64,000 bases of DNA. Origin: Teredinibacter turnerae T7901. GTDB lineage: Bacteria > Pseudomonadota > Gammaproteobacteria > Pseudomonadales > Cellvibrionaceae. The notes below the pieces were generated by a model. That model worked only from the letters and a program-made list of their open reading frames with translations. It made no database searches and was not told the DNA's origin. The number at the start of each line of letters is the position of its first letter. The first letter of the stretch is position 1. This document shows, piece by piece, positions 1-8,552 of the stretch. The position numbers and the translations under genes are program-made. The DNA lies in the NCBI RefSeq assembly GCF_000023025.1, contig NC_012997.1, forward strand, positions 4,399,125 through 4,463,124, written 5' to 3'.

Positions 1-85
1 GGCGCTAGGGCCGCGGGTGTTGCGCACCGAAACCGCGCCACTGGTTGCGTTGAGTGTTGTACAAGCTACCTGGGGTGATTTTTAA
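1..85 (+). CDS. rsmE: RsmE 16S rRNA methyltransferase, C-terminal end (partial)
   Basis: The window opens inside a reading frame that ends at the TAA at 83-85. The last residues read GPRVLRTETAPLVALSVVQ followed by ATWGDF. This matches the conserved C-terminal end of RsmE, the SPOUT-type methyltransferase that makes m3U1498 in 16S rRNA, where GPRILRTETA forms part of the knotted SAM site. Only 27 codons are present, so the assignment rests on this one motif. The gene begins outside the window and its upstream context cannot be seen. Confidence 0.72.
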   Translation, partial: ALGPRVLRTETAPLVALSVVQATWGDF

Positions 86-203
86 CCCGTTCGGAACAAA
101 TGGTCTTTGGCAAGAGACAAACTACCTTGATAGCTGAGCAGGTTCGCACATACTGAACTTGATTCTGTTAAGCTTAAAATGAAATAAACGCCAAGGACGT
201 AAC

Positions 204-1514
204 ATGAAAAAAACCATTTTCCACGCGCTGCTGGCTATGTCACTAGCGCTCCTACTCGCCAACTGTGGTGGCGATGACGGCGATAAAAAAGTCAGTCGTC
301 CCCCCTCCAGCGGAAGTAGCTCTGCGACCGATCCCGACAATGACGACAGCTACAATGATGTTTACCCCGCCGCTAACGACACCCCATATGCCGCCGTACT
401 AAAGCGTTGCGCTTTGGCCGAGACCATCGCCGAACTCTGCGACCTCAATCGCCTGCCCTTGCTTGGCATGGACAAACCCGCCCCCACAGTCGACGACATC
501 ATGCAGCGGGTTCTCACATCAGACCCCTGGATGGCAACGCGTTTTAAGCAAATTATCAGCGATGCACCGAGCGAGTTTCGCACTTTGTTTAAAGGCCTCA
601 CCGCCGTGGTATTGGATGATGACGTCAGACCCGCTTATTACAGTAGCGGCACAGGCGCGATTTACATCGACCCTGCCTATCTATGGGTCACCAATGAAGA
701 AAAGAAAACCATCAATGTTAAACAGGACTACCGTTCCGGTTTTGACGACGAACTCCAGTTTGTATCCACCTACCGATACGTTACCGCCAGCGGGGCACGC
801 GCCGCTAACTGGGGTAGCCTGACGGATGATTCAAACCGCACTTACGCGGATGCGCGATTCTACCTTTCTCGGCTGTTACTTCACGAACTGGCCCACGTGA
901 ACGACTTTATCCCCTATGACAGCTACGACAGTATTAACCGCAATAACACTGTGCTGCAGGCGGTCTCCAATATGGAGGAAGGGACTATTTCAGACCAACT
1001 GGTAAGCTGGCGTCCGCTTCACTCCACAATTTGGGACGGACTCGGCAAGGTAATGTTCCAGGGCGAAACGGCAACGGGCGCGCAAAAAGCGCTGACCGCA
1101 GAAGATGTGGGTCTGGAATTTGAGAGCGATTCCGCTGCTGACGACTATGCCTACAGCAGCCAGTACGAAGATCTGGCGATGCTTTTCGAAATCGCCATGA
1201 TGAAAAAGTTTTTTAATTTAAACTACGAGCAGGCCTTTCTAACCCCGACGGGCACAGAAACCTACTGCAACGAGTACTTTATCGGCTGGGGCGCGGTGGG
1301 CTGGATTGGCGATACCGACGTCAAAGAGCGTGCGCAATTCGTCACCTCCGCGCTGCTCCCGCAACTGGAGATGGATATGTTCTACCAGGATTTACCGGGG
1401 CCACAATATCTAACCCAAGGACAGGATTGGTGTGCACCACCAAACGGTAGTGGGCAGCAAAAAATACATGCACCTGAAATCGTTCCACCATCGGATTTTT
1501 ACTTGCCCCATTAA
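204..1514 (+). CDS. Lipoprotein with HELAH zinc-protease-like motif
   Basis: The 436-residue product starts with a lipoprotein signal peptide (MKKTIF, a hydrophobic core, then LLANC with the lipid-modified Cys at 21). An Asp/Ser-rich tether of about 30 residues follows, so it should sit on a membrane facing the periplasm or the outside. Residues 227-231 are HELAH, the HExxH pattern of zinc metallopeptidases. Acidic residues near 320 (YEDLAMLFE) could provide a third ligand, but I cannot place the family. No protease prodomain or carbohydrate module is visible. The start is set by the signal peptide, and the gene stands alone between rsmE and a GNAT. Function as a peptidase is inference from the motif; a structural metal site is also possible. 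Confidence 0.8.
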   Translation: MKKTIFHALLAMSLALLLANCGGDDGDKKVSRPPSSGSSSATDPDNDDSYNDVYPAANDTPYAAVLKRCALAETIAELCDLNRLPLLGMDKPAPTVDDIMQRVLTSDPWMATRFKQIISDAPSEFRTLFKGLTAVVLDDDVRPAYYSSGTGAIYIDPAYLWVTNEEKKTINVKQDYRSGFDDELQFVSTYRYVTASGARAANWGSLTDDSNRTYADARFYLSRLLLHELAHVNDFIPYDSYDSINRNNTVLQAVSNMEEGTISDQLVSWRPLHSTIWDGLGKVMFQGETATGAQKALTAEDVGLEFESDSAADDYAYSSQYEDLAMLFEIAMMKKFFNLNYEQAFLTPTGTETYCNEYFIGWGAVGWIGDTDVKERAQFVTSALLPQLEMDMFYQDLPGPQYLTQGQDWCAPPNGSGQQKIHAPEIVPPSDFYLPH

Positions 1515-1577
1515 TCGGTTTTAATCCCATCCACTCCTGGGCCGGCGGTAGCCCATACCCTAACGCCGGCCCGATTA
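1511..1577. terminator. Nested inverted repeat, probable terminator
   Basis: A perfect 9-bp stem lies at 1539-1547 and 1564-1572 (GGGCCGGCG / CGCCGGCCC). An outer arm TAATCGG at 1511-1517 is repeated inverted as CCGATTA at 1571-1577, overlapping the inner stem, so two alternative foldings compete. It sits immediately after the lipoprotein stop. There is no clean T-run, so it may be a weak or Rho-assisted terminator. Confidence 0.4.
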
Positions 1578-1730
1578 CTTCGCTTCCGATTTTTCGCCCG
1601 CGAGGTCGCAGCACCTCTCTCCACAGTTTTCTATACTGCACCTTGCGACCTAACCAAAATTAGACAAAAACACGGGTAGAATCCCGACTACACGCCCGGA
1701 CCTTTACCAACACAGGATCACAGTAATTCT

Positions 1731-2195
1731 ATGAGCAAAGTGGAGTATTGCGATTTTTCAGCCATTGCACCGGCAGAGTTTTTACCACTGCTAAACAGCG
1801 ACAAAAACCGTGAACATTTAATAGCACACGAAAAATTTGACGCGTCCAAAGCTGCAGCCTGGATGGCCAACAAGCTCGAAATGAACGGCTATACGGGTTG
1901 TCGAATACGGGCAATTTATAAAAACAAGACGCTGGCGGGCTGGTGCGGCATTCAGTTTGACGATGGAAAGTATGAACTCGCTATCGTCCTCGACAGCGGT
2001 TTTTGGGGGCTCGGGCGCACGGTATTTAACGACATGATGCGATGGGCGCGCGAACTAAATCACGACGAGATATATATCCACTTCCTGCACACCCGGCCTG
2101 AGTACCAGTTTCTAAAAAAAATGGCCAAAACCGTATATCAGACGGAATTAATGGGAAGCTGTTTCACCACCTATCAGCTTGCTGTTCCCGACTAG
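1731..2195 (+). CDS. GNAT-family N-acetyltransferase
   Basis: A 154-residue protein of typical GNAT length. The order of elements fits the fold: an N-terminal helix pair, strands around GCRIRAIYKNKTLAGWCGI, then the acetyl-CoA stretch YELAIVLDSGFWGLGRTVFNDMM, where the residues after the central strand replace the usual Q/RxxGxG/A loop with GFWGLGR. The C-terminal part reads like the final strand pair (MGSCFTTYQL). The loop differs from the strict signature, so this is a divergent member and the acceptor substrate is unknown. The start at 1731 follows an ACAGGATCACAG Shine-Dalgarno-like stretch. It is a single gene, followed after 100 bases by a very small ORF. Confidence 0.7.
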   Translation: MSKVEYCDFSAIAPAEFLPLLNSDKNREHLIAHEKFDASKAAAWMANKLEMNGYTGCRIRAIYKNKTLAGWCGIQFDDGKYELAIVLDSGFWGLGRTVFNDMMRWARELNHDEIYIHFLHTRPEYQFLKKMAKTVYQTELMGSCFTTYQLAVPD

Positions 2196-2295
2196 CGTGG
2201 TGCTGGTCCAGCCAATGTAATCGCAAATTATTCGAAGGTAAATGACCGCTCAGCAACCTGACCTGCTGTAAATACCGTAGCATTAGAGGAAAATA

Positions 2296-2475
2296 ATGAA
2301 AAAACTGGCAAATGGAAAACGCAATAAAATGGGCCTGGGTATCGCCGTCGGCGTAGCTTTAGGAACGGCTCTAGGCGTGGCAACAGGCAAGCTCGCGTTG
2401 TCTGTCGCTCTCGGCGTTGGAATCGGCGTAGCGCTCGGGTATCAACTCAATCGCATGTCACTCGCGAACCAATAA
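2296..2475 (+). CDS. Tiny glycine-rich hydrophobic protein
   Basis: A 59-residue frame begins MKKLANGKRNKMGLG and continues as a Gly/Ala/Val repeat with GxxxG-like spacing (GIAVGVALG, TALGVATGK, GVGIGVALGY). It ends with a polar tail NRMSLANQ. A basic N-terminus followed by a glycine-zipper helix suggests a small membrane-inserted protein. The start is supported by AGAGGAAA about 6 bases upstream of the ATG. No family is recognised. A glycine-zipper membrane protein is a description, not a function. Confidence 0.62.
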   Translation: MKKLANGKRNKMGLGIAVGVALGTALGVATGKLALSVALGVGIGVALGYQLNRMSLANQ

Positions 2476-2496
2476 CCACTTTGGAACCAGGTCGCG

Positions 2497-3294
2497 CTAA
2501 GCAGAAACCAACTCCAGACCGTAGTCGCTCTTAAACATTACAATAATCTCGTCAATCGCTGCTCGGCTGGGTGGTTCCAGGTCTCCCAACGGGTATTCCA
2601 AGCCCATCTCTTCCCACTTGGGTTTGCCTAAGCGGTGGTACGGCAACAACTCGATTTTTTCAACGTTTGTCATGGGTTGAAGAAACTGCGCCAGTGAGCG
2701 GAGATCCTCTAGGTCATCGGTATACCCGGGTACCAGCACGTGCCTGATCCACACTGGATGGCCAATATCCGCAAGGTAGCGGGCAAAATTACGGGTGCGG
2801 TCGTTACTTACCCCGACCAGTGCTTCGTGGCGCTGCCGGTTCATTTGCTTCAAGTCGAGTAACACCAGATCGGTGTAGCCCAGCAGCTCATCCAGATTCG
2901 CCCCCCAAAGCTGGTCCTTCACGTAGCCGTTGGTGTCCAGGCAGGTATTAAAACCCAGCTTTTTCAGCTGTTTGAACAGCAGCGTGAGAAATTCCCACTG
3001 CAGCAACGCCTCCCCCCCGCTTACCGTCACGCCACCATTTGAGGATTGCAAAAAACCGGCAAACGGCAACACCTGCTCGATAACCTCCTGCACGGAATAG
3101 AGACTCCCTGCATGCAAGTCCCAACTATCGCGATTGTGACAGTACAGGCACCGAAACTGACAGCCTTGCAAAAAAACCACAACGCGTAAGCCAGGGCCAT
3201 CCAGCGCGCTGCACTTCTCGAAAGAGTGGACCCGACCGAGCATGTGCTCCTGGTCAATATCGATAAAATTAATCTCGGAAAACGCGGTGGGCAT
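2497..3294 (-). CDS. pflA: Pyruvate formate-lyase activating enzyme (radical SAM)
   Basis: The 265-residue product has the radical-SAM cluster motif C45-x3-C49-x2-C52 in GCQFRCLYCHNRD. It also has the GG-SAM motif (TVSGGEALLQWEF), the family stretch SALDGPGLR near residue 30, and LLDLKQMN. PflA uses a [4Fe-4S] cluster and S-adenosylmethionine to place the glycyl radical on pyruvate formate-lyase, in the cytosol under anoxic conditions. Its length matches the usual 245-265. No pflB lies next to it in the window, which is unusual for this pair, so a different glycyl-radical partner is possible. It is transcribed leftward, convergent with the tiny ORF at 2296. Confidence 0.9.
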   Translation of the reverse strand: MPTAFSEINFIDIDQEHMLGRVHSFEKCSALDGPGLRVVVFLQGCQFRCLYCHNRDSWDLHAGSLYSVQEVIEQVLPFAGFLQSSNGGVTVSGGEALLQWEFLTLLFKQLKKLGFNTCLDTNGYVKDQLWGANLDELLGYTDLVLLDLKQMNRQRHEALVGVSNDRTRNFARYLADIGHPVWIRHVLVPGYTDDLEDLRSLAQFLQPMTNVEKIELLPYHRLGKPKWEEMGLEYPLGDLEPPSRAAIDEIIVMFKSDYGLELVSA

Positions 3295-3565
3295 AGCAAA
3301 CTCAGCTTAGGTTTAGCAAAACCCTATTCTAACCAGAGCGAGCTCACAATGACTTGATACAGGCAGATTTTTATCAAATAACGGCATTACTGACCGTTAG
3401 CCGGTCTAACTTGAGCAGATACTCAGGTCTACATATTAACTTGGCAATAAAAATTGCGAAGTTCATAGACGGTGCATGAAGGGCAATGTAAGCCCTTGAA
3501 GTATTAGAAAATTCACACATCTACGTCAGTACTTTAAGGGCGCGCGATTAAGTAGATGGGACCAA

Positions 3566-6500
3566 CTATTTAATCTCCAGGTTAATCGTATCAAGACTTC
3601 GACACACGAATTCCTCAAAGGGAAGCGGCTTGCCCGCTAAAAATCCCTGATAGGCATCGACTCCCAGCTCCCGCAGACATGCTAGCTGGGCCGGCGTTTC
3701 AACACCTTCAGCAACAACCTCGAGCTTTAACAAGTGCGCGACCTCTTTCACGCTATTCACAATAGCGCGGTTTACGGGGTTATCTACAATATTTTTAACA
3801 AACGACATATCAATCTTTACGCGGTCGACTGGCAGCTCACCAAGATAAGATAGTGAACTCAACCCCGTTCCAAAATCGTCCAGCGCGAGCTTACACCCGA
3901 GCTCACGAGCTCTACGCATAAATTCACTCGCTTTAACCAGGTTTCTTACTACCGAGGTTTCGGTAATTTCGAAAGAAATTTTATTGGCGGGGTACTGGTA
4001 CCGGGTAAAAAGTTCGCTCACCAGGTCCAGATAAGCCGGATCACTGATAGTCGCACCAGAAACGTTGAAGCTCAATAAGGGAAAATCACGCTCTTTGCCC
4101 TGCCCAAAATATTGAGCAACATTTCGCAAGGCGGACTCCATAACCCAGGTATCGATACGGTTAATCAAACCAAAACGTTCTGCCGCAGGCAAAAAATGGG
4201 ACGGAAGCAAAAACTCGCCTGTAGCATTAAACATGCGTATCAAAATTTCCCAAGACTGAATAGCGCCACTGCCTACGGCATGAATCTGTTGAAAATACAA
4301 ACGAAAGTGATCGCTTTCAATCGCCTGATTAATATCTGAAATACTGCGCATCTGAAGGCGCTGAGCTTCCAGCACTTTATTGTCCTGGGTATGAATCTGA
4401 ATACAGTTGCGGCCAGCTTCTTTCGCCGCATAGCAAGCTGCGTCTGCATCGCTAAGCACCTGAGAAAGCTGTGAGACACTCGGATGAATGCCCACGATGC
4501 CAATGCTGACCCCCACTCGAAAAGCTTTATCTTCCCAAGCAAAGCGATAATCGCATACCTTTTGCTTTATTTTTTGGGCAATCGCTTCAGCTTCCAAAAT
4601 GGGGCAGTGATCCAGCAATATCGCAAACTCATCACCACCTAGACGCGCGAAAGTATCCCGTGTTCTCAGCATATCGCGAATCAGCTGCGCCAACTGTTTC
4701 AGCAACTGATCACCTGCCAGATGACCGCAAGTATCGTTGATCACCTTAAACTGGTCGAGATCCATATATAGCAGCGAGGACTCAATACCCTCACGCCGCG
4801 ACGTGGCTATCGCGCGCTCAAGTCGCTTTTCCATCTCCTCACGATTGACCAAACCGGTTAAGGAGTCATGCGTACTCTGCCACTTTAGTCGCTCTAATTG
4901 ACGATGCCGCTCACTGGTATCTCGCAGCGTTATAATACAGCCGCGCACATCGTCAGATAATTGCAGAGGTACTATCGACAACTCGATATAATTGGCGGTT
5001 TCAGAGCCCGTGTGTATAAGCAGAGGATTGTTTTCAACTACAAACGACTCATTACTTTGCAAACAGCGCTGTACAAACTGCTCCAAAGAGAAACTTCCAC
5101 CGACTTCATCATAAAGAGAAATTTCACTCGCCAACCGCTGAAATGCGATTTCGTCGTGACTTTTACATAGAATTTTTAGCGCCGCAGGATTAATGTATTC
5201 CACCGTGCCGCGTGTGTTTAATCGAATCACACCTTCGGCTACCAGCTCGAGCGTTTTTTGCGCTTGAAACTTTTCGAACGCCAACGCCTCCTTCGAGCGG
5301 GTTAGATTTGTCATATCGTAAAAAATAACGATATACCCATCGAAAACATGGGATGCATTAATATAAGGCGATACCTGGCACTGATATGACCGGTCGTCAA
5401 TCTCCAACTCCGCAATTTGCGATTTTGCCTCACACTCGGCAGCCAGAATCAAAGCCTTAATTTGACCTGCATTCCCCCGCCAATCGACGGCAAAGAACAA
5501 ATCGCCAATCTGGATATGTTGGGTATCAAAAATATGCGAACAGTTTTCCGTAAATCGCAATATTCGGTACTCTTTACTAATCAGTAAAAAAGGAATCTCC
5601 AACGCATTCTGTATATTCTCCAGGTCACTCGAAAGGCGTGTTTGTTCCGCGGTTTTTAATGCATACTCCTCATTGACCGTTATTAACTCTTCGTTTGTCG
5701 ATTGAAGCTCTTCATTAACGGTTTGCAGTTCTTCATTCGTACATTGAAACTCCTCATTGGAAGACTGAAGCTCTTCATTGTAGATCTGGAGTTGCTCATT
5801 GGCGACTTCCAGTTCTTCAATTACCGTTTGAAGATTTTCTCGAGTTGAACTCAATTCCATCTCTATTTGTGCGAAATGGCGATCATCAACACTATCCGAC
5901 TTGCCCTCTCCCGGCGAAAGATAAGTATCTTCCATTACAAGCGATACACAAATCAACCCCTCATCACCTGCCAAAAGCCGCACCACCAAATGACCATATT
6001 TAGCGCCATCTGTCAGCGAAATATTTTTGTGCACACCGTAACACGCTTCCTGTTTCTGTCGTGCGCGAAACACCAGCGCACGGCATTCGGTCTTTAAATC
6101 CGGCAAAATCAGATCAAAGAAATTGGCATCAAACAAACCAGTTTTTTCGCTCAGTAAAACTGAGTATTTTCCATAGGTAAACAAAATGGAATTTCGCTTA
6201 TCCAACACAACCGTCGGCGGTACGAATGCGGTACACACTTTTTGTAGAATTTGATTCTCTATATCACGGGGTTTTTGTTTTTCCTCCAGTTCAATCGCGC
6301 CGGAAAACCGGTTCTTGCGACGCACATTTGGCGGAGACATTTGAACGCCGCCAGTCCGGCGATACACCTTGATACTGGCGCCACCGACCGGTAAAAAATT
6401 TTCATTGCTGGATACCGATTCGGCATTACCCAGGAATAACAGCCCCACATCAGGATTCAAAACGTAGTGAAACAAACGCAGTAGCTGCTCTTGGAGATAA

Positions 6501-7816
6501 GAGTCAAAATAAATAAGTAAATTTCTACAGCAAATCACATCCAGTTTGGAAAATGGCGGATCGGCGAATACGTTGTGTACTGAAAATATAATACGGTCTC
6601 TGACTGCTTTGCGCACTTCATATTCATCAGCGCACTTTTCAAAGTAATTGGTCATCCATGTCGCTGGCGCGTCTCGAAGAACATCCGGCTGAAAAATTCC
6701 CAACCGCGCGCGACTGATTGCCTTCTCGGAAATATCGGTCGCCAGTATTTTGTAATCAAATACCAGGTTGTGCTCGAGCTTCAAATCCTCGAGCAGCATT
6801 GCGACACTGTACGCCTCCTCGCCAAACGCGCATCCGGCCACCCAAATACGAAATTCTGATCTGGGTTCGAGATTTCGCAAACGTGCAACTAATTCGTGTT
6901 TAAAAAAATCAAATTGTGCGGGGTCCCGATAAAACTGACTTACATTTATAAAAGCATCCTGTGTAAATGCCCAAATTTCTCCAACATTTATCCGTAAAAA
7001 AGATAAGTAGTCGTCGAGTGATGCCAGCCCCCTGATTGCCATACGTCGTTCCAAGCGACGTCGTATCGTACTGCGTTTATATTGAGTAAAATCGATTGTA
7101 GTGGCATCAGAAATCAATCGGAGGATTTGATTGTAGGTATCGGCTTCAGATGATTCCCTGGCCGCGCTCAATTCCTTTGGGAGATCACTCTCAACAATTC
7201 GACTAATTTGCTTGCCCAACACTTCAGGACTTCCAATCACGTCAACCATGTGAGTGGAAATAGAAGCCGACGGCATCCCGTCGTAGTCCGACAAGCCAGG
7301 ATCCTGGGCCAGCACGACACCGCCGGCCCCGCGAATCGAGCTGATTCCCGACGATCCGTCATTTCCCGTTCCAGAGAGTACGACGGCAATGGACCTCGAC
7401 CCAAAATTTTCCGCCAAAGAAATAAAGAAGCGATTGATATTGGGCTTAGGTTGCGCCCCCGATTCGGGCGCTCTTAGTAGAAACCGGCCATGAGTAACGA
7501 CAACATCCGTATTCGGCGGCACGACAAAAATACACCCGGCGTGCAGCAGATCCCCATCCTGAATCTGGCGCACGTCCAGGTCAGTATCTCCGGTAATGAT
7601 CTCAGCGAGTTTGCTATCGTGTTGGGGCGCAAGATGCTGGCACAAAATAAAGCAACATCGATACGTAGTCGCACTACGAAATAGCTTTCTACAGGCATCC
7701 AGACCACCGGCAGACGCGCCGATCCCGACGACATAAAACGCCTGCGTGTCTGTTCGAGATGGTACCGCTCGTTCATCCAGGTCAGACATCGAGTTACTGA
7801 GGGAGTTGTCTGTCAT
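3566..7816 (-). CDS. CheB-CheR-PAS-GGDEF-EAL fusion signalling protein
   Basis: A 1416-residue multidomain protein. Residues 28-205 are a CheB methylesterase with the triad visible (S35 in GIGASAGG, H61 in CQHLAPQH, D153 in SGTGNDG). About 225-485 is a CheR methyltransferase (SQFYRDPAQF, IWVAGCAFGEEAYS, CRNLLIYF). About 640-720 is a coiled coil of repeated EELQ(S/T)xNEE units, as in other CheB-CheR sensor fusions. Two PAS-like regions follow near 725-840 and 850-970, then GGDEF (RLGGDEFAILLD, intact active half-site) and EAL. In the EAL domain the first motif is EIL instead of EAL, but DDFGTG and VVAEGVET are kept, so cyclic-di-GMP hydrolysis is uncertain. No TM helix is seen, so it is probably cytosolic. 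The ATG overlaps the BLUF stop codon as TAATG, indicating translational coupling. Confidence 0.95.
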   Translation of the reverse strand: MTDNSLSNSMSDLDERAVPSRTDTQAFYVVGIGASAGGLDACRKLFRSATTYRCCFILCQHLAPQHDSKLAEIITGDTDLDVRQIQDGDLLHAGCIFVVPPNTDVVVTHGRFLLRAPESGAQPKPNINRFFISLAENFGSRSIAVVLSGTGNDGSSGISSIRGAGGVVLAQDPGLSDYDGMPSASISTHMVDVIGSPEVLGKQISRIVESDLPKELSAARESSEADTYNQILRLISDATTIDFTQYKRSTIRRRLERRMAIRGLASLDDYLSFLRINVGEIWAFTQDAFINVSQFYRDPAQFDFFKHELVARLRNLEPRSEFRIWVAGCAFGEEAYSVAMLLEDLKLEHNLVFDYKILATDISEKAISRARLGIFQPDVLRDAPATWMTNYFEKCADEYEVRKAVRDRIIFSVHNVFADPPFSKLDVICCRNLLIYFDSYLQEQLLRLFHYVLNPDVGLLFLGNAESVSSNENFLPVGGASIKVYRRTGGVQMSPPNVRRKNRFSGAIELEEKQKPRDIENQILQKVCTAFVPPTVVLDKRNSILFTYGKYSVLLSEKTGLFDANFFDLILPDLKTECRALVFRARQKQEACYGVHKNISLTDGAKYGHLVVRLLAGDEGLICVSLVMEDTYLSPGEGKSDSVDDRHFAQIEMELSSTRENLQTVIEELEVANEQLQIYNEELQSSNEEFQCTNEELQTVNEELQSTNEELITVNEEYALKTAEQTRLSSDLENIQNALEIPFLLISKEYRILRFTENCSHIFDTQHIQIGDLFFAVDWRGNAGQIKALILAAECEAKSQIAELEIDDRSYQCQVSPYINASHVFDGYIVIFYDMTNLTRSKEALAFEKFQAQKTLELVAEGVIRLNTRGTVEYINPAALKILCKSHDEIAFQRLASEISLYDEVGGSFSLEQFVQRCLQSNESFVVENNPLLIHTGSETANYIELSIVPLQLSDDVRGCIITLRDTSERHRQLERLKWQSTHDSLTGLVNREEMEKRLERAIATSRREGIESSLLYMDLDQFKVINDTCGHLAGDQLLKQLAQLIRDMLRTRDTFARLGGDEFAILLDHCPILEAEAIAQKIKQKVCDYRFAWEDKAFRVGVSIGIVGIHPSVSQLSQVLSDADAACYAAKEAGRNCIQIHTQDNKVLEAQRLQMRSISDINQAIESDHFRLYFQQIHAVGSGAIQSWEILIRMFNATGEFLLPSHFLPAAERFGLINRIDTWVMESALRNVAQYFGQGKERDFPLLSFNVSGATISDPAYLDLVSELFTRYQYPANKISFEITETSVVRNLVKASEFMRRARELGCKLALDDFGTGLSSLSYLGELPVDRVKIDMSFVKNIVDNPVNRAIVNSVKEVAHLLKLEVVAEGVETPAQLACLRELGVDAYQGFLAGKPLPFEEFVCRSLDTINLEIK

Positions 7817-8232
7817 TAGCTGTTCGCTCTGAAGTAGCGCATAAGATCGACAACCTTATCCGCACGACTCACAAGCGCGTCAATAGTGGTAGCATCCTGA
7901 AAGAAACGATTAAACCCCTCCGTTCCCCTCGCATCGTCATCCAAATTCGCAAAGCCCATGCTCCAACCATTGAATGTACGCTGCTCACAACTTTCGTCGA
8001 ATAGCACACGTACACGGTAGTGCCTGCTATCCGCCCGGATTGACTGGAAAACCGTGTGCACGGCGGCCTCATCCCCCTCCATTAGCTGGATAAAGGATTG
8101 ATCCTTATATAACAACATGCCTGAAATGCTTAAAATCTCATTCCTGGCGCGTGATTGGGCTAACAGCGATGTTAAATCACCAATTTGCATGAGTTTAACG
8201 GCAGTGGAGATATAGAGTAGATGGTGCAGCAT
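7816..8232 (-). CDS. BLUF-domain blue-light receptor
   Basis: A stand-alone 138-residue BLUF protein that binds FAD and senses blue light. All photocycle residues known from AppA/BlrB-type proteins are in place: Y7 (LLYIS), N31 (SRARNEI), Q49 (FIQLMEG), W90 and M92 (NGWSMGF). About 40 residues follow the core fold, probably the capping helices used to pass the signal to a partner. The gene is first in a two-gene unit, and its stop overlaps the start of the CheB-CheR-GGDEF-EAL gene by one base, so that protein is the likely output partner. The start has only a weak ribosome site. The family call is secure; the partner is inference from coupling. Confidence 0.93.
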   Translation of the reverse strand: MLHHLLYISTAVKLMQIGDLTSLLAQSRARNEILSISGMLLYKDQSFIQLMEGDEAAVHTVFQSIRADSRHYRVRVLFDESCEQRTFNGWSMGFANLDDDARGTEGFNRFFQDATTIDALVSRADKVVDLMRYFRANS

Positions 8233-8552
8233 TATTCTGGCGTCACATACCTGTGATAGAGGCGGTTATTAATCAGCCTAGAAATGAAATAAGGTAAAAG
8301 CAATAGCGTTTAGCTCACAAACTACGGGCTACACTTCGTAGCAAGCATAATCCGATAAAAAAGCAGAAACCCATGCCAAAATGGTCTTTGCCCGGTTGCA
8401 TTTTCCACTTTAGCAACCCTCCTAGGTTCAAGCGGGCCCTGCGATCCAACCCGCAAAGAATTACAGGATGAAGCTTTCTTACCTTTCCAGAGTCGCATGT
8501 TTAGCTGCATAATGTCAGGTTTTTAAATTGCAGTTCAGGTAGGAGTAACGCC
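8233..8552. other. Divergent intergenic region, BLUF / threonine aldolase
   Basis: This 320-base gap lies between two genes pointing away from each other and should hold both promoters. An AGGAG about 8 bases before 8553 is the ribosome site of the aldolase. I see no clear operator, strong hairpin or small gene. Confidence 0.4.

Noticed and set aside
3341-3370. TTGAT...ATCAA near pflA as an FNR box
   Set aside because: The half-sites are 13 bases apart instead of 4.
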